Source of the DNA: Arthrobacter hankyongi
Lineage (GTDB): Bacteria > Actinomycetota > Actinomycetes > Actinomycetales > Micrococcaceae
Assembly: GCF_022012395.1 (NCBI RefSeq)
Contig: NZ_JAKLTQ010000008.1
Coordinates: 62,001 to 126,000, forward strand
Length of the DNA: 64,000 bases
Reading direction: 5' to 3'
In this document: positions 24,632-34,200 of the stretch, one piece after another
Position numbering within the stretch: the stretch's first letter is position 1
How the letters are laid out: every line of letters begins with the position of its first letter
Translations under genes and position numbers: made by a program
The notes under the pieces: model-generated
Databases searched by the model: none
The model's input: only the letters and a program-made list of their open reading frames with translations
What the model was told of the DNA's origin: nothing

Positions 24632-27600
24632 GTGCTGCTTCATCTGTCCCTGGCCGCCGCCCCGGGCCTGCCGGCGGCTGCCGCGGCGTGGGTTGGGAAG
24701 CACTCCGAGCTGGTGGTCGACGCCGGCCGGTGCGGTACCGTCGATCTGGCCGACTGGCTCCGGGCGCGTCTGGCGGGCGCGGTCCGCGGCGAGCCGGACA
24801 CGCACCGGCTTCCGGGCCGGCCTGTGCCGCTGGCCGTGCACGGGGTGCCGCTGGAGGCGCTGGAGCCGGGCACCGCTCCGCTGCTCGACGGCGCGGTCAT
24901 TGTCTGCGGGACGGCCAGCCCCGGCACCCCGGCGGCCAGGGGCACGCCGCTGCGCCCGCTGCTCGCGCTCGCCGCGAACGGCGGCCCGGATGCGGGCCGG
25001 ATTCTCGAGCTGCGCCGCGGCCGGCAGGTGCTGGGCCGCGGCCCGGACGGGTCCGGCGTGGCCGATCCGCGGCTGTCCCGTCGCCATGCGGTACTCGAGG
25101 TCACCGGTCACGCCGTCGTGCTCCGGGACAACGGCTCCGCAAACGGTATCCGGGTGGATGGCCGCCGGGTCCGGCAGGCCGTGCTGGATACCGGGACCAC
25201 GGTGCTGGCCGGCAGCTCCCGGTTCCGGCTGCTGGCCGGCAACGAGCCGCTGCCTGCATGGCTTCCCGAGGCGGACCTGGCCCGGCCCGTGGACCTGCGC
25301 AGCCGGCCGCCGGACGCCCGCGCCCGGCTGGCACTGCTGCTGGCCGGGCTGCCCCTGCTGGCGGGCCTGGCGCTGGCAGCGGCCACCGGGATGTGGCTCT
25401 TCCTGGCCTTCGGCGCCGGATCCCTGGCGGCCGCGGTCATCCCCTATGCCGCCGGCCGGAAGCAGCGCCGGGCCTACCGCAGGGCCGTCGCCGAGGCGGC
25501 GGCTGCGGACGGGGAACGGCGGCGCGGTGCCGGGCCGGATCCTGCCACGATCCTGTCCGGGCTGCTGGAACCGGCTGCGCCGCCGGCTTCGGACCCGGGC
25601 CGGCCACCGCAGCATCTCTGGCTGAGGCTGGGGACCGCGGACCAGGCTGCCAACATCGGTCTGCCCGCGGGCGGTCCGGAGCCGCCGGTCATCCCGCAGG
25701 CACCTGTCCTGGTCGACCTGCTGGCGATCCGCGAACTGGTGGTGCACGGAAATCTGCACGAATTGGACGGCATGCTGCGCTGCTGCCTGCTGCAACTGGG
25801 ACGCCGGGCCATGGATTCCGCGCTGCGGGTAGTTTGCTGCGGGGATGCCGGACATGTACCGGCTTCCGCCCGGTTCATCCCGGGCGTCGAGCTCGCCGGC
25901 ACGGTCCCGGAGCCGGACGCCGGCGTGGCCACGGTGCTGCTGCTGACGGGCCGCACGGCGGGCATCCCGCTGCCCGTGGACGCCGGCGTTGCGACGGCCG
26001 TCATCCGGTTCGCGGCCCCGGACCGCCCGGCGCCGGCCCCACCGCCCCGGCACGCGGTCCCGCGGCCGGTCCCGGCGGAAGCGGCTTCCGGGCCGGCCGG
26101 TACCGGGGCACCGGTGCTGCTAACGATGGATCCGGAATCCGCCACGCTGGTCCGCGGACCGCAGCGGCTCACCTTCGCGGCGGACCTGGTGGGGGCCGAT
26201 ACGATGGACCGGTTCGCCCGGCTGGCCGCGGCCGGCGGGCGCCGCCGCCCGCACTTTCCGGCCCGGTATCCGCCGGGGCCGCGCCTGGCCGGCGGGAATG
26301 TCACCGGCAGCTGGCAGCAGAACCGGGACAGCCGCGGCCTGGCCGTAGCCATCGGCTCCACCAGCGATGGGCCGCTGACGCTGGACCTGGCCCGGGACGG
26401 CCCGCACCTGCTGGTCGCCGGCACCACCGGTTCCGGAAAGTCGGAACTGCTGCGGAGCCTGGTGCTCGGGCTGGCCGCCGCCTACCGGCCGCAGCAGGCA
26501 GCCTTCCTGCTGGTGGATTTCAAGGGTGGTGCGGGTCTGGGCGCGCTCGCACAACTGCCGCACACCGCGGGGCTGCTCACCGACCTCTCAGTGGAAAACG
26601 TCGGCCGGGCGCTGCGCTGGCTGAGGGCCGAGGTACGGCGCCGGGAAGCCCTGCTGGCGGGCCTGGCGGCCAGGGACATCGCCGGCTGCGCCGCCGGAAC
26701 GCTGCCGCGCCTGGTCGTGGTCGTCGACGAATTCCGGATCCTCGTGGACGAGGTGCCCGACGCGCTCGGCGACCTCATGCGCATTGCCACCCTGGGCCGG
26801 TCCCTGGGCATCCATCTTGTCCTGGCCACGCAGCGGCCGCAGGGGGCCGTTTCCCCCGACATCCGCGCCAACATCAATGCGTCCATCGCACTGCGGGTCC
26901 TCAGCCGGCCCGAGTCCGCGGACGTCGTGGGCACCGATGCGGCAGCCTCGATCAGTGCCGGCACACCGGGGCGGGCCTACCTGCGGCTGGCCGGCGGCCC
27001 ACCGGTCCTGTTCCAGGCGGCCATGGTGGACGGCCCGGCACCGTCCGGGCCCGCCGTGCAGACCCTGTCCCAATGGCTGGGCGGCCCCGCCACCGGCAGC
27101 GGAAGGCCAGCGGACTCCGTCGAGCCCGTACCGGCGCCGGACCAGACCGCTGAGCTGGTAGCGCAAATCGGACGGGCCGCGGCGGCGCTGGGGCTGGCCG
27201 GCACCGGACCGGTCCTGCCGCCGCCGCTGCCACCGGTGCTGCAGCCTGGACCGGCGGTCCCCGGGGCGGCATCGCCCGGAGTCGGCCTCGGCCTGCTGGA
27301 CCTGCCCGAGGAGCAGCGCCAGGTCCAGCTGCGCTGGCTGCCCGAACGGGACGGCCATCTGGGCCTGGTCGGCGCCGAAGCCAGCGGTGCCCGGGATGTG
27401 CTCCAGTGTCTGGGACTGGCTCTGCTGGCCGAGGAAACGGAACGGCACTGCTACCTGCTGGACGGTGACGGCTCGCTGGCCGGGCTGGGCGGCTGCGGCC
27501 GGACCGGGGCCTACGTGGGACCGAGGGAAACGGCGCGCGGCGCCCGGCTGCTGCGCCGGCTGGCCCGCGAGGCGGCCGACCGGCTGGGCACCGCCGCCCC

Positions 27601-28648
27601 CGGCAGCCGTGTACCGCTGGTACTGCTGGTCAACGGCTGGGGCCGCTGGCTGTCCGCCTTCCGCAACGGGCGGCTCGACTGGGCCGAGGACTGCCTGCAG
27701 GACATCGCCCGCGACGGTGGCAGCACCGGAATCAGTCTGGCGGTGTCCGGGGACCGGGAACTGCATTCCAGCCGGTTCTTCGCCCTGGTACCGAACAGAT
27801 GCTTCCTGCCGGCGGGGTCGCCGCCCGAGGCCCTGCTGGCCTGGCCGCGGCTGCCGCCACTGGACCCGGTCCCGGGCCGCGCGCTGGTGCAGGGACCGAT
27901 CAGCGGTGGCCGCGATGCCGCAGCGCAACTGGCAACCACACCGGCCCAGGTCCCGGCCCCGGTGGCGCCGGCACAACGTCCCTTCCGGGTGGAGGACCTG
28001 CCGATGCTGCTGCCAGCAGCAGCCCTGCCTGCCGCTGCCCCGGCCAGGAAACCGGGGCCGGGCGGGGTGCAGACGGCACCAGTGGTTGGCGTGGAGGGCG
28101 ACGAACTGCAGCCGTCCGCACTACCGCTGCGCGCCGGCTGCGTCCATCTGGTGCTGGGCGGACCGGGCAGCGGCAAGAGCAACCTGCTGGACCTGCTGGC
28201 CGAACAGCTGCAGGGCAGCTGGCAGCTGTGCCGGCCCGGTCCGGACTGCCCACCGGACCGTTACTGGGAACTGCTGCCGGGCTGCGGTCCGGGCACCCTA
28301 CTGCTCGTGGACGATGCGCACCTGCTCGGCGCCGGGACGCACCGAACCTTGGCCACCCTGGCCGCCGGCGGCGCCAGCATCGTGCTGACGGCGGTCCCGG
28401 CCGCCCCCTTGCCGCAGCTGGGGCCGCTGGCAGCACAGGCACGATCCGCCGGATGGGGCATGGTGCTCGCGCCACGGTCGCCGGAGGACGGCGCCTTCTT
28501 CGGGGTACGGCTGGACGCGGACTGGGCGCCGCCGGGACGCGGGTACCGGATCGGGCACGGCCGGACTGTGACCATGCAGGTTGCGCTGTGCAGCCGGTCC
28601 GGGAATGCCGCCGGAAAGGCTAAAGCGCCTGCGGACCCGAGCCCTTAA
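24632..28648 (+). CDS. FHA domain FtsK/SpoIIIE ATPase, EssC/EccC-like, orphan
   Basis: The 1338-residue protein starts with GTG at 24632 behind GGGAGGAG. The layout is a first FHA-like domain (about 1-110), a second FHA domain (ILELRRGRQVLGRG, DPRLSRRHAVLEV, NGSANGIRV), two membrane helices (~230-275) and three ATPase modules. ATPase 1 is complete: GTTGSGKS near residue 596 and VVVVDEF near 698. ATPase 2 has lost its P-loop Lys (GAEASGARDVLQ). ATPase 3 has GGPGSGKSN near 1176 and LLLVDDAH. This order matches type VII secretion motor proteins, but no WXG100 substrate, EccB/D or EsaA-like gene lies nearby. A DNA translocase role is less likely because the FtsK gamma domain is absent. Confidence 0.86.
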   Translation: MLLHLSLAAAPGLPAAAAAWVGKHSELVVDAGRCGTVDLADWLRARLAGAVRGEPDTHRLPGRPVPLAVHGVPLEALEPGTAPLLDGAVIVCGTASPGTPAARGTPLRPLLALAANGGPDAGRILELRRGRQVLGRGPDGSGVADPRLSRRHAVLEVTGHAVVLRDNGSANGIRVDGRRVRQAVLDTGTTVLAGSSRFRLLAGNEPLPAWLPEADLARPVDLRSRPPDARARLALLLAGLPLLAGLALAAATGMWLFLAFGAGSLAAAVIPYAAGRKQRRAYRRAVAEAAAADGERRRGAGPDPATILSGLLEPAAPPASDPGRPPQHLWLRLGTADQAANIGLPAGGPEPPVIPQAPVLVDLLAIRELVVHGNLHELDGMLRCCLLQLGRRAMDSALRVVCCGDAGHVPASARFIPGVELAGTVPEPDAGVATVLLLTGRTAGIPLPVDAGVATAVIRFAAPDRPAPAPPPRHAVPRPVPAEAASGPAGTGAPVLLTMDPESATLVRGPQRLTFAADLVGADTMDRFARLAAAGGRRRPHFPARYPPGPRLAGGNVTGSWQQNRDSRGLAVAIGSTSDGPLTLDLARDGPHLLVAGTTGSGKSELLRSLVLGLAAAYRPQQAAFLLVDFKGGAGLGALAQLPHTAGLLTDLSVENVGRALRWLRAEVRRREALLAGLAARDIAGCAAGTLPRLVVVVDEFRILVDEVPDALGDLMRIATLGRSLGIHLVLATQRPQGAVSPDIRANINASIALRVLSRPESADVVGTDAAASISAGTPGRAYLRLAGGPPVLFQAAMVDGPAPSGPAVQTLSQWLGGPATGSGRPADSVEPVPAPDQTAELVAQIGRAAAALGLAGTGPVLPPPLPPVLQPGPAVPGAASPGVGLGLLDLPEEQRQVQLRWLPERDGHLGLVGAEASGARDVLQCLGLALLAEETERHCYLLDGDGSLAGLGGCGRTGAYVGPRETARGARLLRRLAREAADRLGTAAPGSRVPLVLLVNGWGRWLSAFRNGRLDWAEDCLQDIARDGGSTGISLAVSGDRELHSSRFFALVPNRCFLPAGSPPEALLAWPRLPPLDPVPGRALVQGPISGGRDAAAQLATTPAQVPAPVAPAQRPFRVEDLPMLLPAAALPAAAPARKPGPGGVQTAPVVGVEGDELQPSALPLRAGCVHLVLGGPGSGKSNLLDLLAEQLQGSWQLCRPGPDCPPDRYWELLPGCGPGTLLLVDDAHLLGAGTHRTLATLAAGGASIVLTAVPAAPLPQLGPLAAQARSAGWGMVLAPRSPEDGAFFGVRLDADWAPPGRGYRIGHGRTVTMQVALCSRSGNAAGKAKAPADPSP

Positions 28649-29042
28649 CCAGGAATTCCGTCACCGGCCGGCCGAAGATCAATACCGCCACCACCAGCGC
28701 GGGCACCAGCAGGACCAGCCCCAGCAGCACCTGGCCGGCATTCAGGGTCGGAACGGCCACGACAATCATGAATACCTGCCAGACAATTGCTGCCGCGCGC
28801 GTCCAGCGGTAGCCGCGGAACATAAAATGCCCAACGGCCAGCAGCCACACCGCAAAGAGCAGGATCAGCACGAGCTGGAAAATGGTGCCGCCCAGGGACA
28901 GCGGCGTCTGGGTCAGCAGGCCGGCCACGAACCAGGCGGCCGTGGCCAGCAGCAGCAGCGCCTCGAAGACCACGGCCAGGGAAATGATGATGATGGAAAC
29001 CGGACGCTTCACAGCGCCGGAAGCGGACGAGGGTATTGACAC
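28620..29042 (-). CDS. Small membrane protein, four predicted helices
   Basis: A 140-residue protein of unknown family, hydrophobic throughout: VSIIIISLAVVFEALLLLA, LSLGGTIFQLVLILLFAVWL, RAAAIVWQVFMIVVAVP and VLLGLVLLVPALVVAVLIF. The start is GTG at 29042. Its 3' end overlaps the end of the convergent ATPase gene by 29 bp, so both messages share an antisense tail. Its position next to a T7SS-like ATPase could be meaningful, but nothing in the sequence shows a function. Confidence 0.72.
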   Translation of the reverse strand: MSIPSSASGAVKRPVSIIIISLAVVFEALLLLATAAWFVAGLLTQTPLSLGGTIFQLVLILLFAVWLLAVGHFMFRGYRWTRAAAIVWQVFMIVVAVPTLNAGQVLLGLVLLVPALVVAVLIFGRPVTEFLVKGSGPQAL

Positions 29043-29335
29043 ACTGGCACCCTACCCTAGATAGTCGATTTGCAGCCGTCCCCCGCGGCTGGAGGCAGAG
29101 GCCGCACATTTGGTCAGCCGCTCCGCCGGCGCCGCCGATGTGCCATGTGATGAAAGACTCACGCTTGAAGGGCATTAAGTCCGCAGCGGCCCTTGTTTAC
29201 ACAGATTTAACATGAAACGCTTGTTTTTGAATGAATTCGGGGGGCCTGAGCAGCCCCCCTTTGCTATGGGCCCGCAGCGAGTGTTTCCCCAAACCGTTCC
29301 CCGGGCCATGTCCTCAAAAAGGAGTAAGTGATCAG
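29043..29335. promoter_or_regulatory. Upstream and leader region of whiB1
   Basis: The 293-bp gap includes the start region of the leftward membrane protein and a long leader for whiB1 with a terminator-like hairpin at 29239-29259. An AT-rich island (TTGTTTACACAGATTTAACA, 29193-29212) probably contains the promoter, but exact boxes are not certain. Confidence 0.45.
29239..29262 (+). terminator. Terminator-like hairpin in the whiB1 leader
   Basis: GGGGGGC (29239-29245) pairs with GCCCCCC (29253-29259) around CTGAGCA, then TTT. It lies 74 bp before the whiB1 start, on the coding strand, with no upstream rightward gene to terminate. Confidence 0.55.
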
Positions 29336-29584
29336 ATGGATTGGCGTAGCCGTGCGGCGTGCCTCGACAAGGACCCGGAACTGTTCTTCCCGGTAGGAAA
29401 TACCGGCCCGGCCCTGCTGCAGATCGAAGAGGCGAAGAGCGTTTGCCGCCGGTGCCCGGTGATTGACACGTGCCTGCAGTGGGCATTGGAATCAGGCCAG
29501 GACGCAGGTGTCTGGGGCGGCATGAGCGAAGACGAGCGCCGTGCCCTGAAGCGGCGCGCAGCCCGCGCCCGCCGCGCTTCCTGA
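29336..29584 (+). CDS. whiB1: WhiB family iron-sulfur regulator, WhiB1-like
   Basis: The 82-residue protein has the four [4Fe-4S] ligand cysteines C9, C37, C40 and C46 (ACL, VCRRC, DTC), the turn motif GVWGG and the basic DNA-binding tail RALKRRAARARRAS. WhiB1 of mycobacteria binds the primary sigma factor and senses nitric oxide, and the same is likely here. MDWRSRAACLDKDPELFFP is the canonical N-terminus, with AAGGAG just upstream; an in-frame ATG at 29231 would add a Pro-rich stretch covering the leader hairpin and is rejected. The whiB1-pdtaS convergent arrangement matches mycobacteria. Confidence 0.96.
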   Translation: MDWRSRAACLDKDPELFFPVGNTGPALLQIEEAKSVCRRCPVIDTCLQWALESGQDAGVWGGMSEDERRALKRRAARARRAS

Positions 29585-29622
29585 CTCTGGCGACCCCCAC
29601 ACGCCAGGAGCGGGCACAGGCC

Positions 29623-29662
29623 CGCCGAAGGCCGCTGCCGGATCCGGCAGCGGCCTTCGGCG
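29623..29662. terminator. Strong bidirectional terminator
   Basis: CGCCGAAGGCCGCTGCCG (29623-29640) and CGGCAGCGGCCTTCGGCG (29645-29662) form an 18-bp perfect stem with a 4-base loop, followed by TTT on the + strand. It can end both whiB1 and pdtaS. Confidence 0.85.
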
Positions 29663-29749
29663 TTTCGGGCACCCTGGAGCAGAGTGCCCGAAAGGGAAGC
29701 GGCAGGGGTCCCCGGCCGAGCCTGCGAGGCCGGGGCAGCCGCTGAGCGC

Positions 29750-31228
29750 TCAGCGGGCCGGCGCATGGTCCAGGACCAGGCTGATGTCGACGCAGGTGCC
29801 GCCGCCCTCCCGCGGCTTCCAGTCGATGGTCCCGCCCAGCTCACTGGTCACCAAGGTCCTGACAATCTGCAGGCCCAGGCCCTCGCTGCGGTTCTCCGCC
29901 GGCAGCCCGATGCCGTCGTCCGCCACACTCACCTTGAGCACCTCCGCGTCGTCGTCGCGCTGCTGACGGCTGGCGGTCAGCCAGACGGTGCCCTTACGGT
30001 CATGCAGACCATGTTCGACGGCGTTGGTCACCAGTTCGTTGATCACCAGCGCCAACGGCGTGGCGAATTCGCTGGGCAGCTCGCCGAAGTCCCCGCTGCG
30101 TTCGGTACGCACGGCCTGGGACGGTGAGGCCACCTCGGCCGAGAGCCGGAACTGGCGGCCGATCAGTTCGTCGAAATCCACGTTCTGGGCCAGTCCCTGG
30201 GACAGGGTCTCGTGCACGAGGGCAATCGTGGCCACCCGGCGCATGGCCTGCTCCAAGCCCTGTTTGGCCTCGTCGCTGACCATCCGGCGCGACTGCATCC
30301 GCAGCAGCGCCGCCACGGTCTGCAGGTTGTTCTTCACCCGGTGGTGGATTTCGCGGATCGTGGCGTCCTTGGAGACCAACTCCATCTCGCGCCGGCGCAG
30401 TTCGGACACGTCCCGGCACAGCACCAGCGCCCCGAAACGCTCGGTCTCGTTGCGCAGCGGGATGGCGCGCAGGGACAGGCTGACGCCCCGGGATTCAATC
30501 TCGGTGCGCCACGGCATCCGACCGGTCACCACCAGCGGCAAGGTTTCGTCCACCATCCGCCGGTCCCTGAGCAGCCCCGTGGTGACCTCGGCCAGCGACC
30601 GTCCCTCCAGGGACTCGACGTCGCCCAGGCGCCGGAAGGCCGACACTCCGTTGGGGCTGGCGTACTGCACGATGCCGTCGGCATCGAGCCGGATCAAGCC
30701 GTCGCCAACCCGCGGCGCGCCGCGCCGGGATCCGGTGGGCGAGGCAAAGTCCGGCCACAGGCCCAGAGTGCACATGCGCAGCAGGTCGTAGGCGCACTGG
30801 CGGTAGGTCAGTTCCAGGCGCGAGGGCATCCGCGAGCTGGACAGGTCCATGTGCGAGGTGATGACCGCCAGGGTGCGCCCGTTGCGCACCATCGGCACCG
30901 CTTCCACCCGCATGGCCATTTCGGTGGTCCAGTCGGATTCGCGGGAGCGTTCGATGGTCTGGGTCTGCCGGGCCAAGTCCACCAATGGCATCAGGTCCGC
31001 GCGGATCCGTTCCCCCACGAAGTCGCTGTGGAACACGGTATGCGTGGTCGAGGGGCGCACATGGGCCAGGGCGACATAGCTGCCGTCGGGTGTGGGAAAC
31101 CACAGGGCCAGGTCGGCGAACGCAAGATCCGCGATCAGCTGCCAGTCCCCGACGAGCAGATGAAGCCATTCGGCATCTCCGGGCCCGAACTCCGCATAGT
31201 CCTTGATGGGGTCCGTAAAGATGGCCAA
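29750..31228 (-). CDS. pdtaS: Sensor histidine kinase PdtaS-like
   Basis: A 492-residue soluble kinase with an N-terminal GAF-like domain (~1-140), a PAS domain (~175-275), a HisKA_2 domain with the phosphoacceptor His in IREIHHRVKNNLQ (295 or 296), and a HATPase domain with NELVTNAVEH and VADDGIGLP. No membrane segments are seen. In mycobacteria PdtaS phosphorylates the RNA-binding antiterminator PdtaR; no partner is in this window. The start codon is TTG at 31228, right after the gdh stop, with GGAGG inside the gdh end, so translation is probably coupled to gdh. Confidence 0.93.
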   Translation of the reverse strand: MAIFTDPIKDYAEFGPGDAEWLHLLVGDWQLIADLAFADLALWFPTPDGSYVALAHVRPSTTHTVFHSDFVGERIRADLMPLVDLARQTQTIERSRESDWTTEMAMRVEAVPMVRNGRTLAVITSHMDLSSSRMPSRLELTYRQCAYDLLRMCTLGLWPDFASPTGSRRGAPRVGDGLIRLDADGIVQYASPNGVSAFRRLGDVESLEGRSLAEVTTGLLRDRRMVDETLPLVVTGRMPWRTEIESRGVSLSLRAIPLRNETERFGALVLCRDVSELRRREMELVSKDATIREIHHRVKNNLQTVAALLRMQSRRMVSDEAKQGLEQAMRRVATIALVHETLSQGLAQNVDFDELIGRQFRLSAEVASPSQAVRTERSGDFGELPSEFATPLALVINELVTNAVEHGLHDRKGTVWLTASRQQRDDDAEVLKVSVADDGIGLPAENRSEGLGLQIVRTLVTSELGGTIDWKPREGGGTCVDISLVLDHAPAR

Positions 31229-31229
31229 A

Positions 31230-34200
31230 TTACCTCCGAACGATCGAGCGCATCAGGCGGAGGGCCACCGACAGCGAGGCCATGTCGTCCTGATCCAGTT
31301 TGTTGACTTCTTCCAGCATATTGCTGGCACGCTCGATGCTTTCGGCATTGGCGCTTTCCCACTGGTGCAGCCGGTCCTCCGCCGGCAGGCTGGGCAGGGT
31401 CGAATGCATGATCGACGTGGTCATGTCGGTCACCGTCTGATACAGGTCGTCGCGCATGGCGGCGCGGGCCAGGGCCTGCCAGCGGTCCGTCCGCGGCAGG
31501 TTGGTGATGCGTACCAGCAGCGAATCGACGTCGAACCTGTCGTAGACCGTGTAGTACACGTGCGCCACATGGTCCACGGGCTCCTCGATCCGGGCGGCAA
31601 TCCGGGCGACGTCGAGCAGTCCGAAGCTTTCGAACTGCTCGGCCCAGTGGTGCGCGAGCGAGTCCGGCAGGCCCCAGCCTTCGGCCGTGGCCAGCCATTC
31701 GCGGACCCGGGCCAGGTCATTGCCGCGCAGATAATTCACCAGCCTGGTCCGCAGCGGATCGATCAGCGGCTTGAACGTGGCAATGCTCTCGGCGACCGGC
31801 GTGCCGTGGCCGACGTGGTTGGCGAACCAGCGCACGGCCCGGTCCAGCAGCCGGCGCATGTCCAGGTGCACCGTGGTCCATACCTTGGTCGGAATGCTGG
31901 CCGGCAGTTCGTTCACGTCGTCCATGAACCTGTCCAGTTCATAGATTTCCCGCAGCGCGACGAAGGCCCGGGCGATGTGCTCCTGGGTCACCGCCGTTTC
32001 CTCGATCGCCCGGTAGACGAAGGTGATGCCGCCCATGTTGATCATGTCGTTGGCCACCACGGTGGCGATGATTTCACGGCGCAGCGGGTGCAGGTTCATC
32101 TCGCGGCCAAAGCGGTCCGCCAGCTGCCGCGGAAAGTACCCCTGCAGGACCTTGTCGAAGTACGGATCATCGGCCAGGCTGGACTGGGTCAGGGCCCGGG
32201 ACAGTTCGATCTTCGCGTAGGCGGCCAGCACGGACAGCTCCGGGGAGGTGAGCCCTTGGCCGGCGGCGATCCGCTCGCGCAGCTGCTGCGTCGTGGGCAG
32301 CGCCTCCAGCCCGCGGTCCAGCTCCCCGCGGCTCTCGAGCGAATCCATCAGGCGTTCATAGCTGGGGCTCCACTCGATCACGCCCTGCCGGTCGTTGAGC
32401 AGCAGCACATTCTGGTCCACGTTGTCAGCGAGCACCAGCCGGCCCACCTCGTCCGTCATCGATTCCAGCAGCTGGCTTCGCTCCGCGGCCGGGAACTTGC
32501 CGGCAGCGATCAGCTGGTCGAGCAGGATCTTGATGTTCACCTCATGGTCCGAGCAGTCGACGCCGGCGGAGTTGTCGATCGCGTCCGTATTGAGGATCAC
32601 CCCGTTCAGCGCCGCTTCGATGCGTCCGCGCTGGGTCATGCCCAGGTTCCCGCCCTCGCCGACCACCTTGGCGCGCAGCATCCTGCCGTCCACCCGGATC
32701 GGGTCGTTGGCCTTGTCCCCCACCTCGGCGTTGGTCTCCGCCGCGGCCTTGACATAGGTGCCGATGCCGCCGTTGTAGAGCAGGTCCACCGGTGCCTGCA
32801 GGATCGCGCGCAGCAGCTCCGGCGGGCTCATGGCTTCCACCGAGGCCTCCACGCCGAGCACCTGGCGCATCCGGGCCGAAAGCGGAATGGACTTGACCGT
32901 ACGCGGGTAGACCCCCCCGCCGGGGCTGATCAGTGCGGAATCGTAGTCGGCCCAGGAGGAGCGGGGCAGTTCGAACAGGCGCCGGCGTTCGGCGAACGAG
33001 GCGGCCGGATCGGGATCAGGATCCAGGAAAATGTGTCGGTGGTCGAACGCCGCCACCAACAGGATGTGCTCCGAGAGCAGCATGCCGTTGCCGAACACGT
33101 CGCCGCTCATGTCCCCGATGCCGGCAACGGTAAAGTCCTCGTTCTGGGTATCCACGCCGAGCTCGCTGAAGTGGCGCTTGACCGATTCCCAGGCCCCCCG
33201 GGCGGTGATGCCCATGGCCTTGTGGTCGTAACCCACCGACCCGCCGGACGCGAAGGCGTCACCGAGCCAGTGCCCGTACTCAAGCGAAATTTCGTTGGCG
33301 ATATCCGAGAAGCTGGCCGTACCCTTGTCCGCGGCCACCACCAGGTAGGAATCGTCCCCGTCATAGCGCACCACCCGCGGCGGCGGCACCACATGGCTGC
33401 CCTCAGCGGTGCGGACCAGGTTGTCGGTGATGTCCAGCAGCCCGCGGATGAAGGTCCGGTAGCTGGCCTGCCCTTCCGCGAACCAGGCCGCACGGTCCGC
33501 CGACGGATCCGGCAGCCGCTTGGCGAAGAAGCCGCCCTTGGCCCCGGTCGGGATGATGACCGCGTTCTTCACGATCTGGGCCTTGACCAGGCCCAGGACC
33601 TCGGTGCGGAAGTCCTCGCGGCGGTCCGACCAGCGCAGGCCGCCGCGCGCCACCTCGCCGAAGCGCAGGTGCACCCCCTCCACCTGCGGCGAGTAGACCC
33701 AGATCTCGTACTTCGGCCGCGGGAAGGGAGCACTGTCGATCTGCTCCGGGCTGAACTTGAAGCTCATGTACGGCTTGTGCTGGAAATAATTCGTCCGCAG
33801 CGTCGCCTCGATGATGTTGGCCAAGGTCCGCAGCGCACGGTCCGCGTCCAGTGTCGGAATGGCCTGCAGTTCGGCGTTCAGCGCCTCGCGGGCCCGGGCC
33901 AGCTGCGCAGGCCGGGTATCGGCGCTCAGTTCCGGATGGAAGCTGACGTTGAACACCTTCAGCAGGGCATGGGCCACGGCAGGGTTGGCCAGCAGGGTAT
34001 CGGCAACGAAGCCGTACGAACTGGCGTGGCCCAGCTGGACCATGTACTTGGTATAGCTGCGCAGCACCGCCACCTGCCGCCAGTCGATGCGCTCGCGCAG
34101 GATCAGCCGGTCAAAGCCGTCCGATTCGCTCTGGCCGGTATCCACGGCCGAGAAGGCGGCCTCGAGCAGCTCCCCGGTCCCCTCCGGCGCCACCGATTCG

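Noticed and set aside
29131-29165. CRP-like half sites TGTGA...TCAC upstream of whiB1
   Set aside because: The halves are 8 bp apart instead of the 6 bp expected for a CRP operator, so a true site is doubtful even though mycobacterial whiB1 is CRP-controlled.
29231-29335. Longer WhiB1 start at ATG 29231
   Set aside because: It would translate through the leader hairpin and add a Pro-rich stretch not seen in WhiB1; the ATG at 29336 has a good ribosome site and the conserved N-terminus.
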